From: JAGVNX01 sp035290965 | GTDB lineage: Archaea > Iainarchaeota > Iainarchaeia > Iainarchaeales > GCA-2688035 | Direction: 5' to 3' | DNA length: 22,932 bases | NCBI GenBank assembly: GCA_035290965.1 | Contig: DATDTD010000040.1 | Coordinates: forward strand, 1 to 22,932 | In this document: piece by piece, positions 13,673 through 20,791 of the stretch | How the letters are laid out: each line of letters opens with the position of its first letter | Position numbering within the stretch: position 1 is the first letter of the stretch | Made by a program: the position numbers and the translations under genes | The notes under the pieces: model-generated | The model's input: only the letters and a program-made list of their open reading frames with translations | What the model was told of the DNA's origin: nothing | The model's database searches: none

Positions 13673-13956
13673 GTGCTTTGGAACTAAAGTCCTGGGAACT
13701 GGTTTTTAAGAAAGGCTGGAACAGGCATTTTGACAAGTTTGACAATTCAACACAGCAGAGAATACTTAAAAAATTTGAACAAATGAAACAGCCTTTGCAG
13801 GCGCGCGGCCTGCAGGCTTCAAGGGCAGTTGTTGAAGAAGCCGGCCAATATCGGATTGCTTTTTTCCAAAATGAGGAAACCAGCCAAAAGGAAATCCACT
13901 TTGTCGGCAATCACAAGCAATACGAAAAATGGTACAAGGAACAAATGCCATTGTAA
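13669..13956 (+). CDS. RelE/ParE-like toxin (TA2)
   Basis: This 95-residue basic protein has helices with FDKFDNSTQQRILKKFEQMK (about 21-40), then strands with EEAGQYRIAFFQNEE and the C-terminal HFVGNHKQYEKWYKEQ (77-92). It matches the TA1 toxin in order and shares the block HFVGNHKQYxKWYK with it. The start is GTG at 13669-13671, overlapping the antitoxin TGA by four bases exactly as in TA1. It is read in the opposite direction to TA1 and lies about 9.6 kb away. The putative activity is ribosome-dependent mRNA cleavage, by family. The arsM start comes 22 bases after its stop. Confidence 0.8.
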   Translation: MSALELKSWELVFKKGWNRHFDKFDNSTQQRILKKFEQMKQPLQARGLQASRAVVEEAGQYRIAFFQNEETSQKEIHFVGNHKQYEKWYKEQMPL

Positions 13957-13978
13957 CACTTTCTTCGAGGTGTTTTTT

Positions 13979-14722
13979 TTGGGCAAGGGCGTTAAAAGCA
14001 TTGTAAGAAAGAGCTATTCGAAAATAGCGAAAACAGGCTGCGGTTGTTCCTGTTCCGAAAGGGAAATTTCAAAGGAAGAAATTTCAAGGGCAATAGGATA
14101 CAGCGAGGCTGAACTTGCAAATGTTCCGGAAGCAAATCTCGGGCTCGGCTGCGGAAATCCCACTGCGCTCGGAGAAATAAGAAAAGGCGAAACAGTGCTT
14201 GACCTGGGAAGCGGCGCGGGAATAGACTGCTTTCTGGCTTCAAAAAAAACAGGCGAAAAGGGAAAAGTAATCGGCATTGACATGACAAAGGCAATGGTTG
14301 AAAAGGCAAGGAAAAACGCAAAAAAATACGGCTTTGCAAACGTTGAATTCCGCCTGGGAGAAATAGAAAACCTGCCGGTTGAAGACAAGTCAATTGATGT
14401 CATCATCAGCAATTGTGTGATTAATCTTTCTCCCGAAAAGGAAAGGGTTTTCATGGAAGCAAAACGCGTGCTGAAGAAAAACGGCAGAATGTATGTTTCT
14501 GACATTGTCCTTTTGAAAGAGCTTTCCGCAGAACAGAGAAAAGACGAAAAGCTGATTGCGGGCTGTGTTGGCGGAGCGCTTCTGAAAAAGGATTATCTTG
14601 AAACAATAAAAAAAGCAGGGTTAAAGGCAAGAATAATTCATGAAGACAGGGAAATCAGCAAGGCGCAGTACAACGGAATAGCATTGGAAAGCCTGAAACT
14701 TGAAATTACTCTTGGAAAATAA
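13979..14722 (+). CDS. arsM: Arsenite S-adenosylmethionine methyltransferase
   Basis: ArsM methylates As(III) using SAM, giving volatile or exportable methylated arsenic. The 247-residue protein has a Cys-rich start GCGCSCS (20-26), GLGCGNPTAL (55-64), SAM motif I VLDLGSGAGIDC (73-84), VIGIDMT (97-103), NVEFRLGEIE (121-130), ISNCVINLSP (143-152) and AGCVGGAL (194-201). Cys58, Cys146 and Cys196 fit the three As(III)-binding cysteines known in ArsM. No ATG suits the domain boundary. I choose TTG at 13979, with GAGGTG (13967-13972) six bases upstream; the longer in-frame reading from 13829 would run inside the toxin gene. A small Cys protein follows 16 bases downstream. No ArsR or efflux gene is in view. 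Confidence 0.9.
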   Translation: MGKGVKSIVRKSYSKIAKTGCGCSCSEREISKEEISRAIGYSEAELANVPEANLGLGCGNPTALGEIRKGETVLDLGSGAGIDCFLASKKTGEKGKVIGIDMTKAMVEKARKNAKKYGFANVEFRLGEIENLPVEDKSIDVIISNCVINLSPEKERVFMEAKRVLKKNGRMYVSDIVLLKELSAEQRKDEKLIAGCVGGALLKKDYLETIKKAGLKARIIHEDREISKAQYNGIALESLKLEITLGK

Positions 14723-14738
14723 TTTTGCGGGTTTAAGC

Positions 14739-14891
14739 ATGGTGAAAAAATTAAACGGCTTGTTTCAGTGCGAGGAATGCGGAATGCTTTACAGGAAAAA
14801 ATCGATTGCGGAAAAATGCGAGGCGTGGTGCAAAAAATATAATTCCTGCAACCTTGAAATAATCGGGTTTGCCGTAAAAAAACCGAAATAA
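14739..14891 (+). CDS. Small Cys-rich (zinc-ribbon-like) protein
   Basis: This 50-residue basic protein has five cysteines spaced CxxC (about residues 11-14), CxxxC (26-30) and C (36), in FQCEECGMLY and CEAWCKKYNSC. That spacing suggests a single metal site. It follows arsM by 16 bases and is probably cotranscribed, so binding of arsenic, zinc or another soft metal is a guess from context. No family is named with confidence. The ATG at 14739 is preferred over 14700, which would overlap arsM. Confidence 0.65.
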   Translation: MVKKLNGLFQCEECGMLYRKKSIAEKCEAWCKKYNSCNLEIIGFAVKKPK

Positions 14892-14931
14892 TGTTGCATA
14901 GTTTAAGGCTTCTGAAAGATTCATTCCTTTT

Positions 14932-14976
14932 GGGAATATTTAAATATCCCGTTAGCTTTCGTTATTAACGGAGGTG
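14932..14976 (+). promoter_or_regulatory. Promoter with near-palindromic TATA and Shine-Dalgarno
   Basis: GGGAATATTTAAATATCCC (14932-14950) is a palindrome except for one extra A, centred on the TATA box TATTTAAATA. GGAGGTG (14970-14976) follows, seven bases before the ATG at 14984. A repressor covering the TATA box is possible. Confidence 0.5.
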
Positions 14977-14983
14977 AAAAAAA

Positions 14984-15229
14984 ATGGCTGAGTTTTTGAA
15001 GATTAACACAAAGGCAGCCGCAATTACGGGCGCAGTCCTGGGTTTTTTGTGCGGGGTTTTCGCAATAAGCCTGGCTGGAACAATGGGAATGCCCTATGCA
15101 GGCATGGCAATGATGGGCAGCACATATTCTGTTTTGGGCTGGCTGACTGCGGTTTACGGCTTGGTGATAGGCGCAATTGTTGGCGTATTGATTGCAATAA
15201 TCTATAACTGGGCGCTTTCGCTGAAGTAA
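14984..15229 (+). CDS. DUF5676-like small membrane protein
   Basis: This 81-residue protein has an N-terminal FLKINTKAAA then two or three hydrophobic segments (about 11-32 and 50-78), separated by a Met/Gly-rich loop MGMPYAGMAMMGST. The KINxKAxAI...G start and the GAIVGVLIAIIYNW end resemble the DUF5676 family of small two-TM proteins, often seen near metal-handling genes. The function is unknown. The ATG has a strong GGAGGTG upstream. The gene has its own promoter and a hairpin terminator at 15252-15281. The Met-rich loop suggests, but does not show, metal contact. Confidence 0.7.
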   Translation: MAEFLKINTKAAAITGAVLGFLCGVFAISLAGTMGMPYAGMAMMGSTYSVLGWLTAVYGLVIGAIVGVLIAIIYNWALSLK

Positions 15230-15251
15230 AAAAACCAGCGCTGTTTTTTCA

Positions 15252-15281
15252 CCGCAATTGTTTTTTTTTGCGGAATTATTT
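15252..15281 (+). terminator. Hairpin terminator after the DUF5676-like gene
   Basis: CCGCAA (15252-15257) pairs with TTGCGG (15268-15273) around a T-rich loop, followed by AATTATTTTTTTT. An 8-bp palindrome CAGCGCTG between A and T runs (15231-15249) just before it may act with it. Confidence 0.6.
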
Positions 15282-15345
15282 TTTTTGCCCTGCAGATTGC
15301 CGCGCGGATGCTACGCTTCAAAATATTTTTTCGGAACAGGGGGCA

Positions 15346-17322
15346 TCATTGCACTGAAAATTTTCTGATGAAATTGTCGCCGTAGGAAGCGATTATCTGC
15401 TTTTTGTCGCCTGAAATCTGGACATTTGTAACTCCCAGCAATAAATCCTTGTTGCTTTCATCGGGAGAAATGCAGTTTTCCCAGATTTTTGTCCCGCTTT
15501 CATTGAAGGCGACAACACAGTTCTGCGGCGCTGTTCCGACAAGAATTATTTTTCCGTCCTCGGAAATTGCCACAGCATTATGCCCGACAGAAGTTGCAGG
15601 GCCTTTTGAACCAATGCCTCTTTTCCATAAAAGGTTTCCCGCATTGTCAAACAAATAAGCCATTCCCCCCACAGTGCCGAGCGCAATCCTGCTTCCGTCC
15701 TGAGTAGCCGCGCCTGCGGTTATAACATGGTCGGGAATCCTGTGCTTCCAGCGCAGTTCTCCTTTTGAATCAAAGGAAAAAAGAGTCCTGCTTTTTCCCG
15801 CCGCAAAAGTATTTTTTGCGGAGTCAACAGCCAGCAGCAATGGAAATTCCCCTATTATCTGGCGCCATTCCTGCTTTCCCGAAAAATCAAATCCAGTGAC
15901 TTCCCTTGCGCCTGCAACAAAGCCGGAATCATCCTGATAAAAGGCGCAGTTTCTAAGCCAGTCTCCTTTCCATGCCAAGTCCTGTTTTGTTCCTGTTGCT
16001 GAATCTAACAAAGTGGGAACATCGCCTGAAAGAACCTTGCTTCCGTTATTTGAAATGCAGGCGCTTCTAACCATTGTTCCGAAATCAGAAGTCCAGAGAA
16101 GTTTTCCGGTTTTGCCGACAAGATAGACTTTTCCGTCATGGCAGCCTGCGGCTATTTTGCTTGCATCTTTTGCAATTGCAATTCCCCAGCATTCGTTTCC
16201 AGTGGGCTGTTTCCACAAAATATTCCCCTGAGAATCAAACAAATAAAAATTTGCGGGCTTGTTCAGTTCGGGAGGATGCTTTGCCTGTGTTGCCGCAAAA
16301 AAATCCCAGTCTGAAGAAGGTTTTACCCAGAAAAAACCGAAATTGTCAGAAACATTTTTTTCCCATTCGAGGGAATAATCCGGGCCTGCCTGTTTTTTTT
16401 TCAGGGCAATGTCGAGCCTTGCGGGATTTTTTCTAGTGGGGGCAATATTGCTTTTGTAATAATATTCATAGCCCTGCTGTTCAACGCCCACAAAATAATC
16501 GGCTGAATCGCAGGCAAGCTCTTTTCCCAGATAAATCGCGTTAATGTCCTCCATTGCAAGGACAGGAGCGGAATAGTTTCCCGAAGAATCGCTTGTTCCC
16601 CTGAAATTAACCCTGCCGCAGTTCATTACTGCAGAAACCTCTGCATTCTGCACCGGGTTTCCGTCCGAGTCCTTTACTGTGCCGGAAATATAGCTTGTTT
16701 CCTTTCCCCAGAATCTCTCGTTATTGCTGCCGAAAACAACGGGCAGTTCAATTGATTCTGTTTCCCGCGCGCAGTTCCAGAGCTTGAAATTTATTGTAAA
16801 AAAACCCTCTGCGTCAACAGAGGCAAAATACCAGAGTTTTTTCTCTTCTCCCGGGGAAACTTCAACTGGAGAATCCTGCATTGAAAAAAAATGAAGGTTC
16901 CAGCTTGGAATTGCTTTTTTGAAATCGTTGGTAATGGAAGAAAAACAAATGCTTTCCTTTGTGCTCCCTGTGTTTTTGAGATTAATGAAAAAATCAGTTC
17001 CGCTTTCAGTAAGCCCGCGCGCGATTGTGGTTGAAAAATAATTTATTTCAACAGAACCAAGCTTTTTTGAAACAAGCCTGCTTTCGGGAAAATTGTCAGG
17101 CAGTGCAGGCAGCGGCGCATTCGAATTAACCGGAGGCAAACTCTGCCCCGGCTGTGCTCCCTGATTGCCTGGAGGCGTTCCAGGATTATTGCCGGGATTG
17201 TTTTGCCCCCCTGTTGGATTTTCTCCGAAGGGCTGCCCGTAATTGTTTCCGGGCTGCTGCGTGCAGCCGCTGAATAAAATAACCGCAAGAATTAGTCCGA
17301 TTAGCAATATTTTTGTTCCCAT
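15346..17322 (-). CDS. Secreted lipoprotein with carboxypeptidase-regulatory-like domain and PQQ-type beta propeller
   Basis: This 658-residue protein has a signal peptide ending in the lipobox LFSGC (Cys20), so it is probably anchored outside the cell. A long Pro/Gly/Asn linker (21-75) follows. An N-terminal beta domain (about 80-205) comes next, then a regulatory-like beta sandwich YISGTVKDSDGNPVQNAEVSA...SGNYSAPV (211-308). A propeller of PQQ/WD-like blades runs to the end (about 318-658), with repeats such as FDSQGNILWKQP, VGKTGKLLWTSD, FDSKGELRWKHR and FDNAGNLLWKRG. The propeller may bind or scaffold surface proteins; no enzyme motif is seen. It starts 73 bases after the protease gene stop, with no terminator between, so the two are likely cotranscribed. 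Confidence 0.85.
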   Translation of the reverse strand: MGTKILLIGLILAVILFSGCTQQPGNNYGQPFGENPTGGQNNPGNNPGTPPGNQGAQPGQSLPPVNSNAPLPALPDNFPESRLVSKKLGSVEINYFSTTIARGLTESGTDFFINLKNTGSTKESICFSSITNDFKKAIPSWNLHFFSMQDSPVEVSPGEEKKLWYFASVDAEGFFTINFKLWNCARETESIELPVVFGSNNERFWGKETSYISGTVKDSDGNPVQNAEVSAVMNCGRVNFRGTSDSSGNYSAPVLAMEDINAIYLGKELACDSADYFVGVEQQGYEYYYKSNIAPTRKNPARLDIALKKKQAGPDYSLEWEKNVSDNFGFFWVKPSSDWDFFAATQAKHPPELNKPANFYLFDSQGNILWKQPTGNECWGIAIAKDASKIAAGCHDGKVYLVGKTGKLLWTSDFGTMVRSACISNNGSKVLSGDVPTLLDSATGTKQDLAWKGDWLRNCAFYQDDSGFVAGAREVTGFDFSGKQEWRQIIGEFPLLLAVDSAKNTFAAGKSRTLFSFDSKGELRWKHRIPDHVITAGAATQDGSRIALGTVGGMAYLFDNAGNLLWKRGIGSKGPATSVGHNAVAISEDGKIILVGTAPQNCVVAFNESGTKIWENCISPDESNKDLLLGVTNVQISGDKKQIIASYGDNFIRKFSVQ

Positions 17323-17327
17323 TTTTA

Positions 17328-17402
17328 TTACATTCTTTGGACTGTTTTGCGGAATTCTTCTGTTGTTATTTCGCCTTTTGCAAACAGCAATTTTTCTATT
17401 TG
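17328..17402 (-). pseudogene. Out-of-frame SHOCT-like C-terminus of the protease gene
   Basis: Just past the protease TAG (17396-17398), the -1 frame reads IEKLLFAKGEITTEEF, then RKTVQRM and TAA (17328-17330). This matches the SHOCT C-terminal domain pattern (EKLkeL..kGxITxEEF...). Adding one A to the AAA run at 17399-17401 would join it in frame to the zinc ribbon (CGAKLSK-IEKLL). The stop would then lie five bases before the lipoprotein ATG at 17322. It is a frameshift or an assembly error. Confidence 0.6.
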
Positions 17403-19207
17403 GACAGCTTTGCTCCGCAGTTGTCGCAGAATCTTTCTCCGGGCTTTAGCCTTGTTCCGCATTTTGGGCAATAATTGGTTCCGCCTGCTTTTTCTCCGCC
17501 AGCGGGTTCAACCTTTTTGGCGGGCTCAGCCCTTTTGGCGGGCTCAGCCTTTTTGACTGGTTCAACCTTTTTGGAAAAAGAAAGCAGCAATGCCGCGGGT
17601 TTTATTTTTCCAAATAAGGATAAAACAACGACTATTACCCCAGCAAGCACTAATACTCCAAGTATAATAGGGACTGTGGCTGAACCGTCTGAAACTTCTC
17701 CTGCGGCTATTGCACGCTCGCATTCAGTAATGTAATCCTGTGCATAGGGATGCCCGGGATATAGTGTCAAAACAGTTTTCATTTCACTGATTGCAGTGGG
17801 GCAGTCTTTTCTCCAGAACGCTTCCAGTCCTGCCTTGTATTTGTCGTTTATAATTGTTTTTTTGTTCTGAATGTTTATTTCACTCATGAATTCTTTTGCA
17901 ATATTTATGGGCAGTAAAAAGCCTATGTCCTGGATGTCTGCTCTCGAACCGGAAATGAAGGTTGCAATGCCAATTACCTCGCCCTTGTCATTGTAAACAG
18001 GCCCGCCGCTGTTGCCATGGTTTATTGCGGCATCAGTTTGGAATATTACAATGCCGGTCGGCAATGTTCTCTTTGCACTGATGACTCCGCGGGTAATGGT
18101 TGCTTCCAGCGCTGATTCCGGGTTAAAAAAAGATTCCGCGCCGCCCATGCCGGGAAAGCCCATTACAAAAACGCTTTCCCCGACCTGCACTTTGTCGGAA
18201 TCGCCAAGCGTCACTGCGGGCAAGCCGGTTTTTTCCACTTTTATTATGGCAACGTCTTTTCCCCATGTTTCTTGGTCGCCTACTTTTTCTGCAACAGTGC
18301 CCATTTTTTTAATTGTCGCAGAAAAGCTTTTGGCTTTCAGGTCTTCTCCGGGCTGCGAAACCCCGTTTATTACATAATAATTTACATTAATGTTTGTAAT
18401 CCTCCCGTTCTCGTAGAAATAATCAATAAACTTTCCAAGCAGGATATTGACAATAGCTGTTTTATCTGCATCTGACATTTTATAATATTGCGAAGCCTCC
18501 TGCCACAACTCGTCCTGAAACTGGTAAAAAACAGATTCAGCAAGCATTTGTTCAGGGTCAGCGTTCTGCAAAACCACGTGCGCGTTCGTAACAATATAAC
18601 CGTCTGAAGAAACAACCATGCCTGTTCCCCCGGCCCCGTTGCTTACCTCGTTAGTCAGCATCTTTGCATCCGGCGCGTCATTTATTACGATTGAAAAATC
18701 ATTGGCGTTTTCAACAGCATCCTGGGTGTTTGTTCCGGCGCGCGCGTAAGTAACGCTGTCGATGTTCGGATTTGACAAAACCAGCGTGTTTGCGGTTAAA
18801 GTAAAAGTGAATTGCGCAGTGGTGATTTGCGGGTAAGAATAGTAGAGCGTTAAAACATTTCCTGCAACAGAATAAGTCCCGCTAAAATTTTCGCCGGATG
18901 TTTCATCTGCAGAGAATGCGCCGCCCTGAGTGAAAGTCACTGTTTCTGCGGCATTTTGCCATGTTCCGACAATTGTTATTTCAGTATTTCCGCCAGGAAC
19001 TATTTTGAAATCCGGCATGGATGCTGTTCCGGTAACAATTGAATAAATCAGCACAACAGAAGCCTTGTCCAATTGCGCAGTCTTTGTAATAATGTCAGGC
19101 TCTTTTTCGGGAAAATTTACTGCAGCAAAGGCACTGGAAAACAGGACAACAAACAGTAAACCAAAAACCAAAAGTCTTTTTTTCATTAAGAAAAACCTTT
19201 TTTGCAT
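17396..19207 (-). CDS. HtrA-like trypsin-type serine protease with lipocalin-like insert, TPR, TM and zinc ribbon
   Basis: This protein has about 603 residues. A signal sequence (8-28, SSAFA) precedes a protease fold whose first strand (VVLIYSIVTGTAS, 51-63) is followed by a beta-rich insert (about 72-155: IVGTWQN, GTYSVAGNVLTL). The insert looks like the lipocalin-like/DUF5640 fold. The catalytic core resumes with VTNAHVV (His210), WGKDVAII (Asp318) and HGNSGGPVYN (Ser400). A TPR-like helical pair (455-502), a TM helix (512-534), a KKxEPA repeat and a CPKCG...CDNCG zinc ribbon (580-598) follow. There is no PDZ domain. The protease would face outward and the zinc ribbon inward. The start at 19207 is 25 bases after the TATA at 19229-19236 (leaderless); 19186 is the alternative. 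Confidence 0.85.
   Translation of the reverse strand: MQKRFFLMKKRLLVFGLLFVVLFSSAFAAVNFPEKEPDIITKTAQLDKASVVLIYSIVTGTASMPDFKIVPGGNTEITIVGTWQNAAETVTFTQGGAFSADETSGENFSGTYSVAGNVLTLYYSYPQITTAQFTFTLTANTLVLSNPNIDSVTYARAGTNTQDAVENANDFSIVINDAPDAKMLTNEVSNGAGGTGMVVSSDGYIVTNAHVVLQNADPEQMLAESVFYQFQDELWQEASQYYKMSDADKTAIVNILLGKFIDYFYENGRITNINVNYYVINGVSQPGEDLKAKSFSATIKKMGTVAEKVGDQETWGKDVAIIKVEKTGLPAVTLGDSDKVQVGESVFVMGFPGMGGAESFFNPESALEATITRGVISAKRTLPTGIVIFQTDAAINHGNSGGPVYNDKGEVIGIATFISGSRADIQDIGFLLPINIAKEFMSEINIQNKKTIINDKYKAGLEAFWRKDCPTAISEMKTVLTLYPGHPYAQDYITECERAIAAGEVSDGSATVPIILGVLVLAGVIVVVLSLFGKIKPAALLLSFSKKVEPVKKAEPAKRAEPAKKVEPAGGEKAGGTNYCPKCGTRLKPGERFCDNCGAKLSK
17503..17574. repeat. Four 18-bp tandem repeats encoding KKxEPA
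   Basis: Four consecutive 18-base units (17503, 17521, 17539, 17557) differ at a few positions. They encode KKVEPV/KKAEPA/KRAEPA/KKVEPA in the cytoplasmic linker between the TM helix and zinc ribbon of the protease. It is a slippage-type coding repeat and a possible length-variable linker. Confidence 0.9.
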
Positions 19208-19228
19208 ATCTAAAGAGGATTTTCCCAT

Positions 19229-19236
19229 ATTTAAAT
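19229..19236 (-). promoter_or_regulatory. TATA box of the protease-lipoprotein operon
   Basis: ATTTAAAT lies about 25 bases before the ATG at 19207 on the minus strand and predicts leaderless translation. The rest of the 19237-19397 gap holds only the opposing promoter (TTTTTATTAAG near 19359-19369). Confidence 0.5.
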
Positions 19237-19397
19237 CTTTTTACTGGCAGGTTTTGGCAGGCACTGCAATATTTTGGCTTTTTTTTGGCACTCCCAATAG
19301 GAATTTTCAGAATAAAAAACTTCCTTTTTGGAATCTGTTTTGTACAGCCAAAGTGAAAAATTTTTATTAAGAACACACACAATAATAAGCGGTAATT

Positions 19398-20012
19398 ATG
19401 CCCGTTAAAAGCAAAAAATCCGCGAAAAAAAAGCGCCATGAAAAGGCAGAGGAATTCGGCGAGAAAATAAAGGAACAGGCGGAAGATTTTGCAGAAGAAG
19501 TCGAAGATATCGGGGAGAGAATAAGCAGGCGCTTTGAGGAAAAAAAAACCGAAAAGAAAATGCGCTGGCATCATCCTTTCGGATTCTTGTGGCCGTTGTT
19601 CGGAAGCATTTTCGGAATAATCCTGCTGGTTGCAGGGCTTATGATTCTTGACTGGCTGAATATAGGGCTGGGAAGCAGCTTTGTTCCGGCATTAACGGGA
19701 TTTTTGTTTTCAAACCTACCATGGCTTTTTTTGGCGGGACTGTTTTTCGGCTACACTGATTTTGCCTCAAAAATTCTTCCAAAGGCATACTGGCTTTTTT
19801 CGCCAATAGCGGCGGCAGTCGGAATAACCTTTGTTGTGTGGCTGTTTGCGGGAATCTTTGTTGCAATAAATGTTTCGGCAAAAAGCGGCTTCATTGAAAG
19901 GCTTGCAAACTTTGTTTTCGGAAATCTCCTAGGAATTTTTGTTTTCTTCCTATTGTTCGGATATGTGATACTTTTCCTTGCAAGATTCATAAAATCAATG
20001 GAATGGTATTAA
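19398..20012 (+). CDS. Membrane protein with charged N-terminal helix, PspC-linked
   Basis: This 204-residue protein has a Lys/Glu-rich N-terminal 55 residues predicted as one long amphipathic helix (EKIKEQAEDFAEEVEDIGERI). Four membrane segments follow (about 63-86, 104-119, 128-155 and 172-199). No family is recognised, but such a helix-plus-TM layout often comes next to PspC genes. The PspC gene starts two bases after its stop, so the pair is coupled. A TATA candidate (about 19359-19369) and a weak GGT site precede the ATG. A role in sensing or stiffening the membrane under stress is inferred from context. Confidence 0.7.
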   Translation: MPVKSKKSAKKKRHEKAEEFGEKIKEQAEDFAEEVEDIGERISRRFEEKKTEKKMRWHHPFGFLWPLFGSIFGIILLVAGLMILDWLNIGLGSSFVPALTGFLFSNLPWLFLAGLFFGYTDFASKILPKAYWLFSPIAAAVGITFVVWLFAGIFVAINVSAKSGFIERLANFVFGNLLGIFVFFLLFGYVILFLARFIKSMEWY

Positions 20013-20014
20013 GG

Positions 20015-20224
20015 ATGGCGCAGGCAAAAAGGCTTTATCGTTCGGGAAAGGAAAGAATCCTTGGGGGAGTGTGCGGCGGCATTGCCGAATATTTTGAAAC
20101 AGACCCGACATTGATAAGATTGCTCTGGATTTTGTTTACCTTGATTTCTTTCGGCGCGGGAATACTGTTTTATATCATTGCATGGATAATAATTCCGAGA
20201 AACCCGAAAGACAAATGGCAGTAA
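20015..20224 (+). CDS. pspC: PspC-domain membrane protein
   Basis: This 69-residue protein is one PspC domain: KRLYRSGKERILGGVCGGIAEYF (about 5-27), DPTLIRLLWIL (30-40), then a TM helix with GAGILFYIIAWIIIP (47-61). In bacteria PspC takes part in the phage-shock response to envelope stress; in archaea the domain is widespread but its partner proteins are mostly unknown. I start it at 20015 because the longer in-frame reading would overlap the previous gene. It is the middle gene of a three-gene cassette; a zinc-ribbon membrane protein starts 19 bases after its stop. Confidence 0.93.
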   Translation: MAQAKRLYRSGKERILGGVCGGIAEYFETDPTLIRLLWILFTLISFGAGILFYIIAWIIIPRNPKDKWQ

Positions 20225-20243
20225 GCTTTTTTGTGTGTTCAAA

Positions 20244-20738
20244 ATGCAGGCGAAAAAATACTGGATTGGTTCGATTGTACTGCTTGCCATAATGGCGTTT
20301 TTTTCGCTCTTTGTAATTTTCAATTCAGAGCCGAATATTTTCTATTACGCGCTGGTGCTCCTGCTTCCGCTCTCTGTAATAGGAATTGTACTGGCTGCGG
20401 CAAAAAACAGCAACGCGTATTATTTCAATCTTGTCCTCGGGATATGCTATTTGCTGCTGATGCTTTTCACTACAATAATAGCAATGATAGCGCTGACAAT
20501 GCTTCTTTCTCCGGAAGACGGCTCTGTTCCGGAAACCCCGGCTTCTGTTGCCGCTGGAATTGTTTTTTACATTTTGATTCTGCTGCCATTTATTCTGTTC
20601 CCTGTTTTTTCCTGGAGGGCAAAAACAGTTTTTTTTGGAGAAACAGAAATGCAGGGAAAAAAATTCTGCTCCAACTGTGGAAAGCCTATTCCAAAGGAAG
20701 CGAAGTTCTGCCCGCACTGCGGTGCAAAAAACGCTTGA
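20244..20738 (+). CDS. Four-TM protein with C-terminal zinc ribbon
   Basis: This 164-residue protein has four membrane segments (about 8-27, 32-54, 60-83 and 102-124). A cytoplasmic tail ends in a zinc ribbon FCSNCGKPIPKEAKFCPHCG (about 142-161) with two CxxC knuckles. The ribbon resembles that at the end of the HtrA-like protease (YCPKCG...FCDNCG). It is the third gene of the PspC cassette, so a link with membrane stress is inferred. The ATG at 20244 is preferred to a GTG nine bases earlier; neither has a strong Shine-Dalgarno site. Confidence 0.75.
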   Translation: MQAKKYWIGSIVLLAIMAFFSLFVIFNSEPNIFYYALVLLLPLSVIGIVLAAAKNSNAYYFNLVLGICYLLLMLFTTIIAMIALTMLLSPEDGSVPETPASVAAGIVFYILILLPFILFPVFSWRAKTVFFGETEMQGKKFCSNCGKPIPKEAKFCPHCGAKNA

Positions 20739-20791
20739 AAAAAAACAGCGGTTTTTTATAATACTTGCAATTTGTTATTAGCGGGAAAAAT

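Noticed and set aside
13829..13978. Longer N-terminus for ArsM starting inside the toxin gene
   Set aside because: This part is the toxin read in another frame, and adds no ArsM homology. TTG at 13979 has a well-spaced GAGGTG.
17396..17402. Programmed -1 frameshift into the SHOCT-like frame
   Set aside because: No X-XXY-YYZ slippery heptamer and no clear stem after the stop; a one-base deletion in an A-run explains it more simply.
17503..17574. Four 18-bp repeats as a CRISPR or mobile repeat
   Set aside because: Units are directly adjacent without spacers and in frame, encoding KKxEPA in a linker.
19240..19350. Recurring TTTTGGC words as a regulatory repeat
   Set aside because: Spacing is irregular and copies are short; no symmetry. 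Likely low-complexity T-rich sequence.
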